Source of the DNA: Lysobacter arseniciresistens ZS79
GTDB taxonomy: Bacteria; Pseudomonadota; Gammaproteobacteria; Xanthomonadales; Xanthomonadaceae
NCBI RefSeq assembly: GCF_000768335.1
Contig: NZ_AVPT01000014.1
Location: forward strand, 1 to 64,000
Reading direction: 5' to 3'
DNA length: 64,000 nucleotides
In this document: positions 19,469-27,384 of the stretch, piece after piece
Layout of the letters: each line of letters starts with the position of its first letter
Numbering within the stretch: position 1 is the stretch's first letter
The notes under the pieces: model-generated
The model's database searches: none
What the model was told of the DNA's origin: nothing
What the model saw: the letters and a program-made list of their open reading frames with translations, nothing else
Program-made: the position numbers and the translations under genes

Positions 19469-20248
19469 TCAGGGCATCGCTGCGCCCGGCTCCGGCGCCG
19501 TGGCCGGCAGTTCCATCAGCTGCAGCTGCAGGTCGTACAGGATCGCGTCGTCGCCGGGCAGCCAGTCGCGCGCTTCGCTGGCGCGGTAGTGGCGATGGAA
19601 CGCGGCGAGCGCGGCGGCGGGATCGCGCAGGTCGTAGCCGACCAGTCGCAGCGCCGCCCACGCATCGAAGCCCGGCGGCGGCGCGGCGCGCACGTCGCGC
19701 GGCCACAGGCCGAAGCCGGCCCCGGCCAGGCGCTGCCACGGGAACAGCGCGCTCGGGTCGTCCTTCTTGGTCGGCGCGATGTCGCCGTGCGCGACGACGA
19801 GGTGCGGCTGGATGCCGTTGCGCTCGACGATGTCGTCCAGCAGCACCAGCAGCGAGTCGATCTGCGCCTCGCTGAAAGGCTCGCGGCCGTTGTTGTCCAG
19901 CTCGATCCCGATCGACGTCGAGTTGAGGTCGCTGATGCCGGCCCAGCGGCTGCCGCCGGCATGCCACGCGCGGGCCTGCTCGGACACCAGCTGGTAGCGC
20001 CGGCCGTCGTCGCCGATCAGGTAGTGCGAGCTCACCGGTCCGCCGGCGTTGCGCGTCTGCAGCACGCGCAGGGCGCCCTCGGCGGTGTCCATCGCGGTGT
20101 GGTGCAGCACGATGATCCGCGCGCGGCGCGGTTCGTGGTTGGGCGAGCCGTGCCACTGCGCGATCGGGTTGCGCGGCAACCGGTCGGTGGCGCATCCGGC
20201 AATGGCCATGCAGGCGAGCGCGGTGGCGAGCAGGCGAAGTCGTGTCAT
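19469..20248 (-). CDS. amiD: N-acetylmuramoyl-L-alanine amidase (AmiD-like lipoprotein)
   Basis: A 259-residue lipoprotein (MAIAGC lipobox) of the amidase_2/PGRP fold. Zinc ligands are seen in IIVLHHTAMDT, WHAGGSRWAGISDLNSTSIG (WHAG) and HGDIAPTKKDDP (HxDIxPxxKxDP). These are the AmiD signatures: cleavage of the MurNAc-L-Ala bond, including anhydro-muropeptides, at the outer membrane. The C-terminal 80 residues contain a peptidoglycan-binding-like helical module. Confidence 0.92.
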   Translation of the reverse strand: MTRLRLLATALACMAIAGCATDRLPRNPIAQWHGSPNHEPRRARIIVLHHTAMDTAEGALRVLQTRNAGGPVSSHYLIGDDGRRYQLVSEQARAWHAGGSRWAGISDLNSTSIGIELDNNGREPFSEAQIDSLLVLLDDIVERNGIQPHLVVAHGDIAPTKKDDPSALFPWQRLAGAGFGLWPRDVRAAPPPGFDAWAALRLVGYDLRDPAAALAAFHRHYRASEARDWLPGDDAILYDLQLQLMELPATAPEPGAAMP

Positions 20249-20499
20249 GTCGATGCTCCGTCGGGCTGCGGACACCGTAGCGCAGCCGGCCGTAGTGGCG
20301 CGCGTGCGGTGCACGGCGCGGGGCGCCCGAGTGTTCCAGTACCGGGACAGTGCATCCGCGTTTGCCGGTCTTTGGCTCTCGTGGTGCGGACCCATCTTCC
20401 TGTCCACAGCGATCGCAGCCCAGGCATTCCGTCGGGGCCGGTCGCCGGACGGCCGCCACTCCCTCCCCCGTCGTGGCCGTCCGCAGCAGGAGTTCCAAC

Positions 20500-21024
20500 A
20501 TGAGCAAGCGCAACCTCCTTTCCAGCAGCCTCCTCGCCGTCGCCCTCGGCGCCGCCGCGTTCGGTGCGCAGGCCGCCGAGCCGGGCTTCTACATCGGCGC
20601 GGGCGCCGGCCAGGCGATGATCGACGACGGCGCGCTCGACGACGAGGACACCGCGTTCTCGGCGTTCGCCGGCTACCAGTTCAACCGCTACTTCGGGCTC
20701 GAGGCCGGTTACGCCGACTTCGGCAAGACCGAGCCGCTGGGTTCGGCCGGTCCGGAGCTCGAGGCCGACGCGGCGTACCTGGTCGCGGTGGGCAGCGTGC
20801 CGTTCACCGACCGCTTCTCCGGCTATGCCAAGGCCGGCTACAGCGACTGGAGCGTCGACACCTCCATCGCCGGCGTGTCCGACGACGGCAACGACCCGAC
20901 CTACGGCGTCGGCCTGGAGTACGCGTTCACCGATGCGCTGTCGCTGCGCGGCGAGTACAGCCGGTTCGAGATCGACGACAGCGAGATCGACCTGGCCCAG
21001 CTGCAGCTGCGCTTCGGCTTCTGA
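20500..21024 (+). CDS. Outer-membrane beta-barrel protein (OmpA/OmpX-like)
   Basis: A 174-residue protein with a signal peptide (about 1-25, ending AQAA) and about eight amphipathic strands, e.g. GFYIGAGAGQA, SAFAGYQFNRYFGLEAGY, FSGYAKAGYSDW, YGVGLEYAFTDALSLRGEY, ending in LQLRFGF with a C-terminal Phe. This is the classical signature of a BAM-assembled 8-stranded barrel. A GCAGGAG site lies 8 bases upstream of the ATG; a strong terminator follows. Role unknown; there is no OmpA peptidoglycan-binding domain. Confidence 0.88.
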   Translation: MSKRNLLSSSLLAVALGAAAFGAQAAEPGFYIGAGAGQAMIDDGALDDEDTAFSAFAGYQFNRYFGLEAGYADFGKTEPLGSAGPELEADAAYLVAVGSVPFTDRFSGYAKAGYSDWSVDTSIAGVSDDGNDPTYGVGLEYAFTDALSLRGEYSRFEIDDSEIDLAQLQLRFGF

Positions 21025-21073
21025 GCCCGAGCGGCCACGCATCGGCGACCGGCCACGCCACCACGAGTACCAC

Positions 21074-21100
21074 GGGCCGCCCACTCGGGCGGCCCTTTTT
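21074..21100 (+). terminator. Rho-independent terminator
   Basis: A perfect 9-bp GC stem (21074-21082 with 21087-21095), a 4-base loop and TTTTT. It ends the beta-barrel gene transcript. Confidence 0.9.
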
Positions 21101-21168
21101 CGTCGCCGCGGGCGGCATGGACGCTGGCCACGCGATCATGCAATCTGCCCCGGCAGCCACTGCAGGGG

Positions 21169-22548
21169 ATGTCCTTGAACGTATCGAACACGTCCGGCGC
21201 CGACGGTGCCGTCCCGACCCCCACGCCGACGCCGCCGGGCGACCCGACGATGGTCCGCGCGGTCAGCCGCTGGCAGCTGTTCGGCCTGGCGATCAACGAC
21301 GTCATCGGCAGCGGCATCTACCTGCTGCCGGCCGCCGCCGCGCTGCTGCTCGGCCCCGCCAGCCTGTGGGCGGTGCTGCTGGCCGGCGCCGCGGTCGCGC
21401 TGCTGGTGCTGTGCTACGCGCAGGCGTCGAGCTACTTCGACCAGCCGGGCGGCGGCTATCTCTACGCGCGCGAGGCGTTCGGCCCGTTCGTCGGCTTCGA
21501 GGTCGGCTGGATGCTGTTCCTGACCCGCATCGCCAGCGCCGCCGCGCTCAGCAACGGCCTGGCCGAAGCGGTCACGCATTTCTGGCCCGGCGCCGCCGAC
21601 GGTGCGGTGCGCATCGCGATCGTGGTCGGCTCGCTGGCCTTCCTGGTCATCGTCAACGTCATCGGCGTGCGCGCCGCCGCCCGCACCGGCGTGCTGCTGG
21701 CGATCGCCAAGCTGCTGCCGCTGCTGATGTTCGTCGGCATCGGCGCGATGTACGTCGACATGTCGATCGTCTCGCCAGTGGAAGGGCCGATCCCGGTGCG
21801 CGACCTCGGCGAGGCGGCATTGCTGCTGCTGTTCGCGTACGCCGGCTTCGAGAACCTGCCGGCCGCCGCGGGCGAGTACCGCAACCCGCGGCGCGACGTG
21901 CCGTTCGCGCTGCTGGCGATGATCGCCACGGTGACGCTGGTGTACTTCGCGGTGCAATGGGTGGCGCTGGGCACGCTGCCCGGGCTGGCCCAGTCGCAGA
22001 CGCCGCTGGCCGACGCCGCGGCGCAGTTCGGTGGCGGCTGGCTGGCACTGCTGCTGACGGTCGGCGCGACGGTGTCGATCCTCGGCACCAACAGCAACAC
22101 GATCATGCTCGGGCCGCGCTACCTGCACGCGCTGGCGCTGGACGGCTACGGGCCGCGCGCGCTGGCGTCGGTGCACCCGCACTTCCGCACCCCGGCGGTC
22201 GCGATCATCACCCTCGGCGTGCTGTCGCTGGCGCTGGCGCTGACCGGCTCGTTCGTGCAGTTGGCGCTGCTGTCGGTGGTCGCGCGGCTGTTCACGTACA
22301 TCGGCACCGCGGTGTCGGTGCTGGTGCTGCAGCGCCGCCACGGCAATGCGCCGGATGCGATGCGGCTGCCGGGTGGGCCGCTGATCCCGGTGCTCGCGTT
22401 GCTGCTGTCGCTGGGGCTGCTGGCCAGTGCCAAGGTCGAGAACCTGGTGGCCGGTGCGATCGCGCTGGCGATCGGTGCGCTGGTGTACCGGTTCCGGCGG
22501 CGGCCGGTTGCCGGCGCCGGCCCCGGCAACGTCGCCGCCGCGGGCTGA
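21169..22548 (+). CDS. APC-family amino acid permease
   Basis: A 459-residue inner-membrane transporter with about 12 hydrophobic segments. The first membrane helix has the APC signature GLAINDVIGSGIYLLPAAAA; TM6 has LLLLFAYAGFENLPAAAGE, like basic/neutral amino acid transporters. The tail is Gly/Ala/Arg-rich. The ATG at 21169 has a very close GCAGGGG; an in-frame ATG at 21250 would remove a Pro/Thr-rich N terminus and is also possible. Substrate cannot be told. A strong terminator follows. Confidence 0.85.
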   Translation: MSLNVSNTSGADGAVPTPTPTPPGDPTMVRAVSRWQLFGLAINDVIGSGIYLLPAAAALLLGPASLWAVLLAGAAVALLVLCYAQASSYFDQPGGGYLYAREAFGPFVGFEVGWMLFLTRIASAAALSNGLAEAVTHFWPGAADGAVRIAIVVGSLAFLVIVNVIGVRAAARTGVLLAIAKLLPLLMFVGIGAMYVDMSIVSPVEGPIPVRDLGEAALLLLFAYAGFENLPAAAGEYRNPRRDVPFALLAMIATVTLVYFAVQWVALGTLPGLAQSQTPLADAAAQFGGGWLALLLTVGATVSILGTNSNTIMLGPRYLHALALDGYGPRALASVHPHFRTPAVAIITLGVLSLALALTGSFVQLALLSVVARLFTYIGTAVSVLVLQRRHGNAPDAMRLPGGPLIPVLALLLSLGLLASAKVENLVAGAIALAIGALVYRFRRRPVAGAGPGNVAAAG

Positions 22549-22569
22549 ACCTCGCCAGGCGTCACCAAA

Positions 22570-22601
22570 GACCGGCGCCACTGCGGGCGCCGGTCGTTTT
22601 T
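22570..22601 (+). terminator. Rho-independent terminator
   Basis: A perfect 10-bp stem (22570-22579 with 22586-22595), a 6-base loop and GTTTTTC. It ends the permease gene and can also act against the converging DUF1993 gene. Confidence 0.9.
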
Positions 22602-22623
22602 CTCCGTCAACGAACCATCTCTG

Positions 22624-23145
22624 TCAGTCGCCTCGCGGCACGCCGAAAAAGTCGGGCTTGGTCAGCGGCACGCCGCGCTGGCGCAGGATCGCGTACGTCG
22701 TGGTCACGTGGAAATACAGGTTCGGCAGCACGAAGCCGAGCAGGTAACCGTGGCCGTCGAACCGCTTCTCCTCGCCGCCCACCTTGATGGTGATCCCGCG
22801 TGGTTCCGAACCGTCGATCTGGCCGGGGGCGAACGCCTCCAGGTGCGCGATGGTACGGGCGATGCGCGCATGCAACTCCGCCAGTGTGGTTTCGTCGTCA
22901 GCGACCGACACCACGTCGCGGCCCGCCAGGCGCGAGGCACCGTTGCGCGCCATGTCGGTGGCGATCTGCACCTGCCGCGCCAGCGGGTACATGGTGTCGA
23001 TCAGCCGCGCCTGCAGCAGGGTGTCGGGGGCGATGCCCTGCTCGCGCGCGTGCGCCTCGCCCAGGCGAAGCACGTGTGCCAGCGCCTTGAGCGCGCGGAC
23101 GAAAGCCGGGACGGAAGCGGAGTACATCGAGATGTGGGAGGTCAT
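22624..23145 (-). CDS. DUF1993-family protein
   Basis: A 173-residue soluble all-helical protein. It begins SHISMYSASVPAFVRALKAL and has LIDTMYPLARQVQIATDMA and GYLLGFVLPNLYFHVTTTYAILR, the conserved pattern of DUF1993 (a DinB-like four-helix bundle). Possible metal-dependent role is unproven. Single gene; convergent with the permease. Confidence 0.88.
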   Translation of the reverse strand: MTSHISMYSASVPAFVRALKALAHVLRLGEAHAREQGIAPDTLLQARLIDTMYPLARQVQIATDMARNGASRLAGRDVVSVADDETTLAELHARIARTIAHLEAFAPGQIDGSEPRGITIKVGGEEKRFDGHGYLLGFVLPNLYFHVTTTYAILRQRGVPLTKPDFFGVPRGD

Positions 23146-23319
23146 GGCGCGCTCTGCGGGTGGGGAACGCCCAGCGTAGTCCGCGCCCTCCGTCCGCTGA
23201 AGGCCGTCCAGCGGGATAGCCGTCCCTGCGGATGGACTATCGCGCGGTGCAGCGTGCCTTCGCGCCGGCCGGCACCGATCAGACAGGGTTGGCCGGCGAT
23301 CCCCACGATGCCGCGCGGC

Positions 23320-24063
23320 CTAGATCTCCCCTCGCAGCAGTGGCGCGACCTTGCGGGCGCGCTGGTCCAGGTGCGTGCCGACCACCGCCACCGCGGTGTC
23401 GCCTTCGGCCCAGTAGCGCGCCACCAGTTCGCCGTCGCGTCGTGCGCCGTCGCGCATCCGCGCGGTGCGCGGCCGCAGGTAGACGCCGACAGTGGCACCA
23501 CCGGCATCCTCGTAGAGCAGCATCGCCGCCGGGCCTTCGGGCGTGGACAGCATGCGGGCGCCGCGCAGCGCGTAACCCTGCGCTGCGAGGTCGGGGAGCC
23601 GCCCGGCATCCCCGAAGTGGCGCGCCAGCCACGCCTGCAGGCCGCCGACGCGGTCGCTTGCGAAATCCATTTCGACCTCGCGCCCGACGATCATCCGGTA
23701 GGCACTCACCGCATCGGCCATCGGCGGCGGCCCGTCCGGACGCGCGTCGCGCAGCAGCCAACCGCCGGAGCCGCCGAGGCCGAGTGCCAGCACCAGCACC
23801 GCGGCCTGGGCCAGCCGCTGGCGGCGCTGGCCGCGCAACCGCCGCCGGATCGCCGCGGGCTGCAGCTGCGGCGCGGGAGGCAGCGTGGCGGCGGTTCCCA
23901 GCGTGGCGCGCAGGGCCCCGGCGTCGCGCTTCCAGCCGCGCACCCGCGCGGCCTCGGCGGGATGCGTGGCCAGCCAGGCGGCGACCTCGTCGTGGCGCCG
24001 GCCGTCCAGCTGGCCGTCGGCAAAGGCGTGGAGCTCGTCGGAGTTGGGGGGCTGGTGGTTCAT
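23320..24063 (-). CDS. Membrane anti-sigma factor
   Basis: A 247-residue protein encoded four bases overlapping (ATGA) with the ECF sigma gene. The N-terminal 80 residues look like an anti-sigma domain (NSDELHAFADGQLDGRRHDEV, typical of RsiW/ChrR-like factors), followed by one membrane helix (about 82-104) and a periplasmic sensor of about 140 residues. The zinc-binding His-Cys motif is absent, as there is no Cys in the N-terminal domain. It presumably holds the sigma factor at the membrane until an envelope or oxidative signal arrives. Confidence 0.82.
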   Translation of the reverse strand: MNHQPPNSDELHAFADGQLDGRRHDEVAAWLATHPAEAARVRGWKRDAGALRATLGTAATLPPAPQLQPAAIRRRLRGQRRQRLAQAAVLVLALGLGGSGGWLLRDARPDGPPPMADAVSAYRMIVGREVEMDFASDRVGGLQAWLARHFGDAGRLPDLAAQGYALRGARMLSTPEGPAAMLLYEDAGGATVGVYLRPRTARMRDGARRDGELVARYWAEGDTAVAVVGTHLDQRARKVAPLLRGEI

Positions 24064-24572
24064 CTGAGCACTCGCAGTGCGGGCGTGGCGGGGTCGCCCT
24101 CTGACAGCTGGCGCAGCCGCTCGCGGCCGCGGGACAGCCGCGACATCACGGTACCGATCGGCACGCCGAGGGTGTCGGCAACCTCGCGGTAGCTGAAACC
24201 TTCGACGCTGACCAGCAGCATCACCACGCGCTGTTCCTCGGGCAGCCGGCCGAACGACGCCAGCGCCGCGCGCGACTCGTTGACCCGCTCGGCCGACGGC
24301 GCATGCGACTCCTCCATCATCCCGACGATTTCAAGCAGGCGGCGCAAACGGCCGGCACGTCGCCGCTCGTCGATGAACTGGCGGTAGAGGATCGAGAACA
24401 GCCACGGCTGCAGGGCATCCGGCCGGCGCCGCGACGACCACGCCCGCAGCGCGCGCTCCAGCGCGGCCTGCACCAGGTCGTCGGCGGCCGCGCCGTCGTG
24501 GACCAGCGAGCGGGCGAACTGGCGCAGCCGCGGGATCAGCTCGCCGATGCGGGCTTCGTCGGCTTCATCCAT
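24060..24572 (-). CDS. ECF RNA polymerase sigma factor
   Basis: A 170-residue group 4 sigma factor. Region 2: LIPRLRQFARSLVHDGAAAD and DDLVQAALERALRAW; PWLFSILYRQFIDERRR; region 4: LPEEQRVVMLLVSVEGFSYR, then EVADTLGVPIGTVMSRLSRG. From the ATG at 24572; the GTG at 24590 is in frame. Its product likely drives both its own operon and the divergent catalase-like operon, since identical promoter elements face each way in the gap. Confidence 0.92.
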   Translation of the reverse strand: MDEADEARIGELIPRLRQFARSLVHDGAAADDLVQAALERALRAWSSRRRPDALQPWLFSILYRQFIDERRRAGRLRRLLEIVGMMEESHAPSAERVNESRAALASFGRLPEEQRVVMLLVSVEGFSYREVADTLGVPIGTVMSRLSRGRERLRQLSEGDPATPALRVLR

Positions 24573-24608
24573 GGCAGGGGCACGGGACACGTCGGCTCAT
24601 GCGGGTGG

Positions 24609-24633
24609 GACGTCCGTAGGCATCGTTTATTCC
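24609..24633 (-). promoter_or_regulatory. Predicted ECF promoter for the sigma/anti-sigma operon
   Basis: On the minus strand GGAAT (24629-24633), 16 bases, then CGTC (24609-24612), the usual ECF layout (GGAA-type -35 and CGTC -10). Transcription would start near 24601, about 29 bases before the sigma factor ATG. Inferred autoregulation. Confidence 0.65.
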
Positions 24634-24677
24634 CGCACCGTACCGCGTTCGGCTTAACGGGTCCGCCACACATGCCG

Positions 24678-24702
24678 GGAATAAACCGCGCGCGGCGGCG
24701 TC
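24678..24702 (+). promoter_or_regulatory. Predicted ECF promoter for the catalase-like operon
   Basis: GGAAT (24678-24682), exactly 16 bases, then CGTC (24699-24702), 31 bases before the catalase-like ATG. The -35 region is GGGAATAAAC, the same as on the opposite strand, so both operons should answer to the same sigma factor. Confidence 0.65.
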
Positions 24703-24733
24703 ACACCGTTGCCCTGTCCATTCGAGCGGAACC

Positions 24734-25864
24734 ATGACTTCTTCAACACCCGACGGCTTGCCGCCGCCCTCGCCCACTCCGCCGCAACCGCATGGGCGCG
24801 CGCCATCGGCCGATCGTCGCCACCTCCCGGCGCTGGCGGGCATCGGCGCGATCGTGCTCGCCAGCGCCGGTGTGTTCGCCGCCACCGCGGGCTGGTTCGG
24901 CCAGCGCCTGACTGCGCCGCGGATCCTCGACGCGATGGAAGCCAACGGCGAGCCGCATCCCGGCTACCGTCGGAACCACGCCAAGGGCGTGTGCGTCACC
25001 GGCTTCTTCCAGGGCACGGCGGATGGCCGGGCGATATCGACCGCACCCGCCTTCACCGGCACCCGGGTACCGGTGCTGGGACGGTTCTCGATCGGCGGCG
25101 GCAATCCGCACGCCGCCGACAACACCGCGCGGGTGCGCAGCATGGCGCTGCAGCTCGGCGATTCGGGCGGTCCGCAGTGGCGCATGGCGATGAACAGCTT
25201 CCCGTTCTTCGCGGTGGCCACGCCCGAGGCGTTCCTGCAGCAGGTCCAGGCCGGACGCCCGGACCCCGCCACCGGCAAACCCGACCCTGCCGCGATGGAG
25301 GCGTTCCTCGCCGGCCATCCGCGCGCACGTGCCTTCAAGGAGTGGGCGAAGCAGGCGCCGTGGCCGACCAGCTGGGCCAATACCCGGTACAACAGCGTCA
25401 ACGCATTCCGCTTCATCGATGGCGTTGGCACGGTCCGGCACGTGCGCTGGTCGATGCGCCCACACACGCCGTTCCAGGCGATGGACGCGGCGACGCGTGC
25501 CGGCGCCGATGCGGGCCTCCTCGCCGACGACCTGCTGGCGCGGCTCGCGCACGGACCGTTGCGCTGGGACATGGTGGTGACGATCGCCGCGCCGGGCGAC
25601 GCGGTCGAAGACCCGACGCGACCATGGCCGGACACCCGCGAACAGGTGCTCGCAGGCACGCTGACGCTGCTGGACGCGGGTCCGCAGGCTAGCGGCGACT
25701 GCCGCGACGTCAACTTCGACCCGCTGGTCCTGCCACCCGGCGTCGACGCGTCGAACGATCCGATCCTCGCCGCGCGCTCGGCCGTATACGCCCATTCGTT
25801 CAATCGCCGACTGCGCGAGGTCGCCACCGGCGCCTCCTTCGGCGGCAAGGAGCAGGCCCGATGA
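24734..25864 (+). CDS. Catalase-family peroxidase, membrane-anchored
   Basis: A 376-residue protein of the small catalase-related (SrpA-like) family. N-terminal Pro-rich segment, one membrane helix (about 33-53), then the catalase-fold domain: distal His82 (YRRNHAKGVCV), FSIGGGNPHAAD, MNSFPFFAVATPEAF and proximal heme-ligand Tyr352 in ARSAVYAHSFNRR. Such proteins usually show organic peroxide or weak catalase activity. Four-base overlap (ATGA) with the cytochrome gene. Confidence 0.9.
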   Translation: MTSSTPDGLPPPSPTPPQPHGRAPSADRRHLPALAGIGAIVLASAGVFAATAGWFGQRLTAPRILDAMEANGEPHPGYRRNHAKGVCVTGFFQGTADGRAISTAPAFTGTRVPVLGRFSIGGGNPHAADNTARVRSMALQLGDSGGPQWRMAMNSFPFFAVATPEAFLQQVQAGRPDPATGKPDPAAMEAFLAGHPRARAFKEWAKQAPWPTSWANTRYNSVNAFRFIDGVGTVRHVRWSMRPHTPFQAMDAATRAGADAGLLADDLLARLAHGPLRWDMVVTIAAPGDAVEDPTRPWPDTREQVLAGTLTLLDAGPQASGDCRDVNFDPLVLPPGVDASNDPILAARSAVYAHSFNRRLREVATGASFGGKEQAR

Positions 25865-26409
25865 ACGCGCCCCGCCACTTCAACCCGACCGCCCGCTGGC
25901 TGCACTGGCTGATGGCCGCCATGATCGTCGCGATGCTGTTCATCGGCGTGGCGATGATGGCGTCGGTATCCGCGCGGCCATGGCTGATCGACCTGCATCG
26001 CCCCCTCGGAATCACGATCCTGGTGCTTGCGGTGGTGCGTTTGCGCAACCGCCTGCGCCGGCCGGTTCCGGCGCTGCCGGCATCGCTGCCGCGCTGGCAA
26101 CGGGCCGCCGCGACCGCATCGCACTGGCTGCTGTACGGGCTGATGCTGGCGATGCCGCTGATCGGCTGGGCGATGCTGTCAGCCGGCGGCTTCCCGGTAC
26201 AGCTCGCCGACGGCGTCATGCTGCCGCCGATCGCACCACGCCACCCGGCACTGTACGCGGTGCTGCGGGCCGCCCATGGCGGGCTCGCCTACCTGCTGTT
26301 CGCCACGGTCCTGCTGCATGTGGCGGCAGCGCTGCGGCATGCATGGGTGCTTGGCGACGGCGTTTTCGCGTCGATGGCCCGTGGTGGCCGGCGCACGCCC
26401 GCGGACTGA
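25861..26409 (+). CDS. Cytochrome b561-family protein
   Basis: A 182-residue inner-membrane diheme cytochrome of the bacterial b561/YodB type: four hydrophobic helices with heme-binding His (FNPTARWLHWLMAAMI, IDLHRPLGITIL, ATASHWLLYGLML, AHGGLAYLLFATVLLHVAAALRH). It could pass electrons from the quinone pool to the peroxidase with which it overlaps, giving a membrane peroxidase module; this partner role is inferred from the operon. Confidence 0.88.
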   Translation: MNAPRHFNPTARWLHWLMAAMIVAMLFIGVAMMASVSARPWLIDLHRPLGITILVLAVVRLRNRLRRPVPALPASLPRWQRAAATASHWLLYGLMLAMPLIGWAMLSAGGFPVQLADGVMLPPIAPRHPALYAVLRAAHGGLAYLLFATVLLHVAAALRHAWVLGDGVFASMARGGRRTPAD

Positions 26410-26430
26410 AGCTCGGCTGCTCCGCCCGTA

Positions 26431-26463
26431 ACGACGAAGGGCCCCGCGGGGGCCCTTTGTCGT
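26431..26463. terminator. Bidirectional terminator
   Basis: A 15-bp stem with one G-U-type pair (26431-26445 with 26449-26463) and a 3-base loop, between the converging cytochrome and nrdJb genes. Confidence 0.85.
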
Positions 26464-26485
26464 GAACACGGACGATGTCAGCGCA

Positions 26486-27298
26486 TCAACCGCACTTGCT
26501 GTATCCGCAGTTCAGGCACGTCGCGCAGCCGTCCATGATCACCACGGCCTTGGTGCTGCACTTGTGGCACATGGTCGCACTGGGCGGGAAGGCGGTGCCG
26601 CCGTCTCCGGTCACGGCGACGTCCTCGTCGCGGCGCGGGGCGCTCACGCGCGGCTCGGGGAACAGCTCGCCGCTGTGCTCGTCGCGCGCGGTGGTTACGG
26701 ATTCGTCAGAGTTTTTTTTTGACTCGAGCGCGTTGTAGGCGGCGCGCTTCTCGGCGATCAGGGCACGCTGGGCGTCGCTCAGCTCGGGGTCGTGGATCAT
26801 CCCGATCGCCTTGAGGTGGTCCTCGACGATGCTGCCCAGCTCGGCCACCAGCGACGGCATGTAGACGCCACCGGCCTTGAAGTAGCCACCGCGCGGGTCG
26901 AACACGGCCTTCATCTCCTCGACCAGGAAAGTCACGTCGCCGCCCTTGCGGAACACCGCGGACATGATGCGGGTCAGCGCCACGATCCACTGGAAGTGGT
27001 CCATGTTCTTGGAGTTGATGAAGATCTCGAACGGGCGGCGGTGCTCGTGCTCGCTGCCGGCGTTGAGGACGATGTCGTTGATCGTGACGTACAGGGCGTG
27101 CTCGAACAGCGGCGTCTTGAGCTTGTAGGTGGAGCCGACGAGGGTTTCCGGACGCTCGATCTTCTCGTGCATCTGGATGACCTTGGCGCCGGGCTGCGGG
27201 GCCTCCGCGACATCCTTGGCCGGCGGCGCGGCCTTGGCCTTGTCCTCTGCGGTGACGACGCTGTAGCCCTTGATTTTCTTGTCGATCTTGACGGCCAT
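26486..27298 (-). CDS. nrdJb: Class II ribonucleotide reductase, small C-terminal subunit
   Basis: A 270-residue protein homologous to the second half of split adenosylcobalamin-dependent reductases. The central part (TPLFEHALYVTINDIVLN; NMDHFQWIVALTRIMSAVFRKGGDVTFLVEEMKAVFDPRGGYFKAGG) is the NrdJ C-terminal domain. The tail carries cysteine-rich CHKC and CATCLNCGYSKCG, expected to re-reduce the active-site disulfide and bind metal. A run of eight T encodes the KKN stretch near residue 195. It is the last gene of the nrdJa-histone-nrdJb set, ended by a strong terminator. Confidence 0.9.
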   Translation of the reverse strand: MAVKIDKKIKGYSVVTAEDKAKAAPPAKDVAEAPQPGAKVIQMHEKIERPETLVGSTYKLKTPLFEHALYVTINDIVLNAGSEHEHRRPFEIFINSKNMDHFQWIVALTRIMSAVFRKGGDVTFLVEEMKAVFDPRGGYFKAGGVYMPSLVAELGSIVEDHLKAIGMIHDPELSDAQRALIAEKRAAYNALESKKNSDESVTTARDEHSGELFPEPRVSAPRRDEDVAVTGDGGTAFPPSATMCHKCSTKAVVIMDGCATCLNCGYSKCG

Positions 27299-27338
27299 CG
27301 GCCAGCTCCTGGTGCGGTGTTGCCTGTTCGGTCAAAGC

Positions 27339-27380
27339 GTCCCGTCCACCCCTCCCCCGCGCGGGGGAGGGGACGGGACG
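27339..27380 (-). other. Long GC hairpin between histone-like gene and nrdJb
   Basis: CGTCCCGTCC (27339-27348) pairs with GGACGGGACG (27371-27380), with more pairing between CCCTCCCCC and GGGGGAGGG inside. It lies four bases after the histone-like stop. It can be a terminator or an attenuator that lowers nrdJb transcription. Confidence 0.55.
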
Positions 27381-27384
27381 CGGC

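Noticed and set aside
23320-24063. Zinc-dependent (ZAS/ChrR-type) anti-sigma factor
   Set aside because: The N-terminal domain has no cysteine, so redox release by zinc loss is unlikely.
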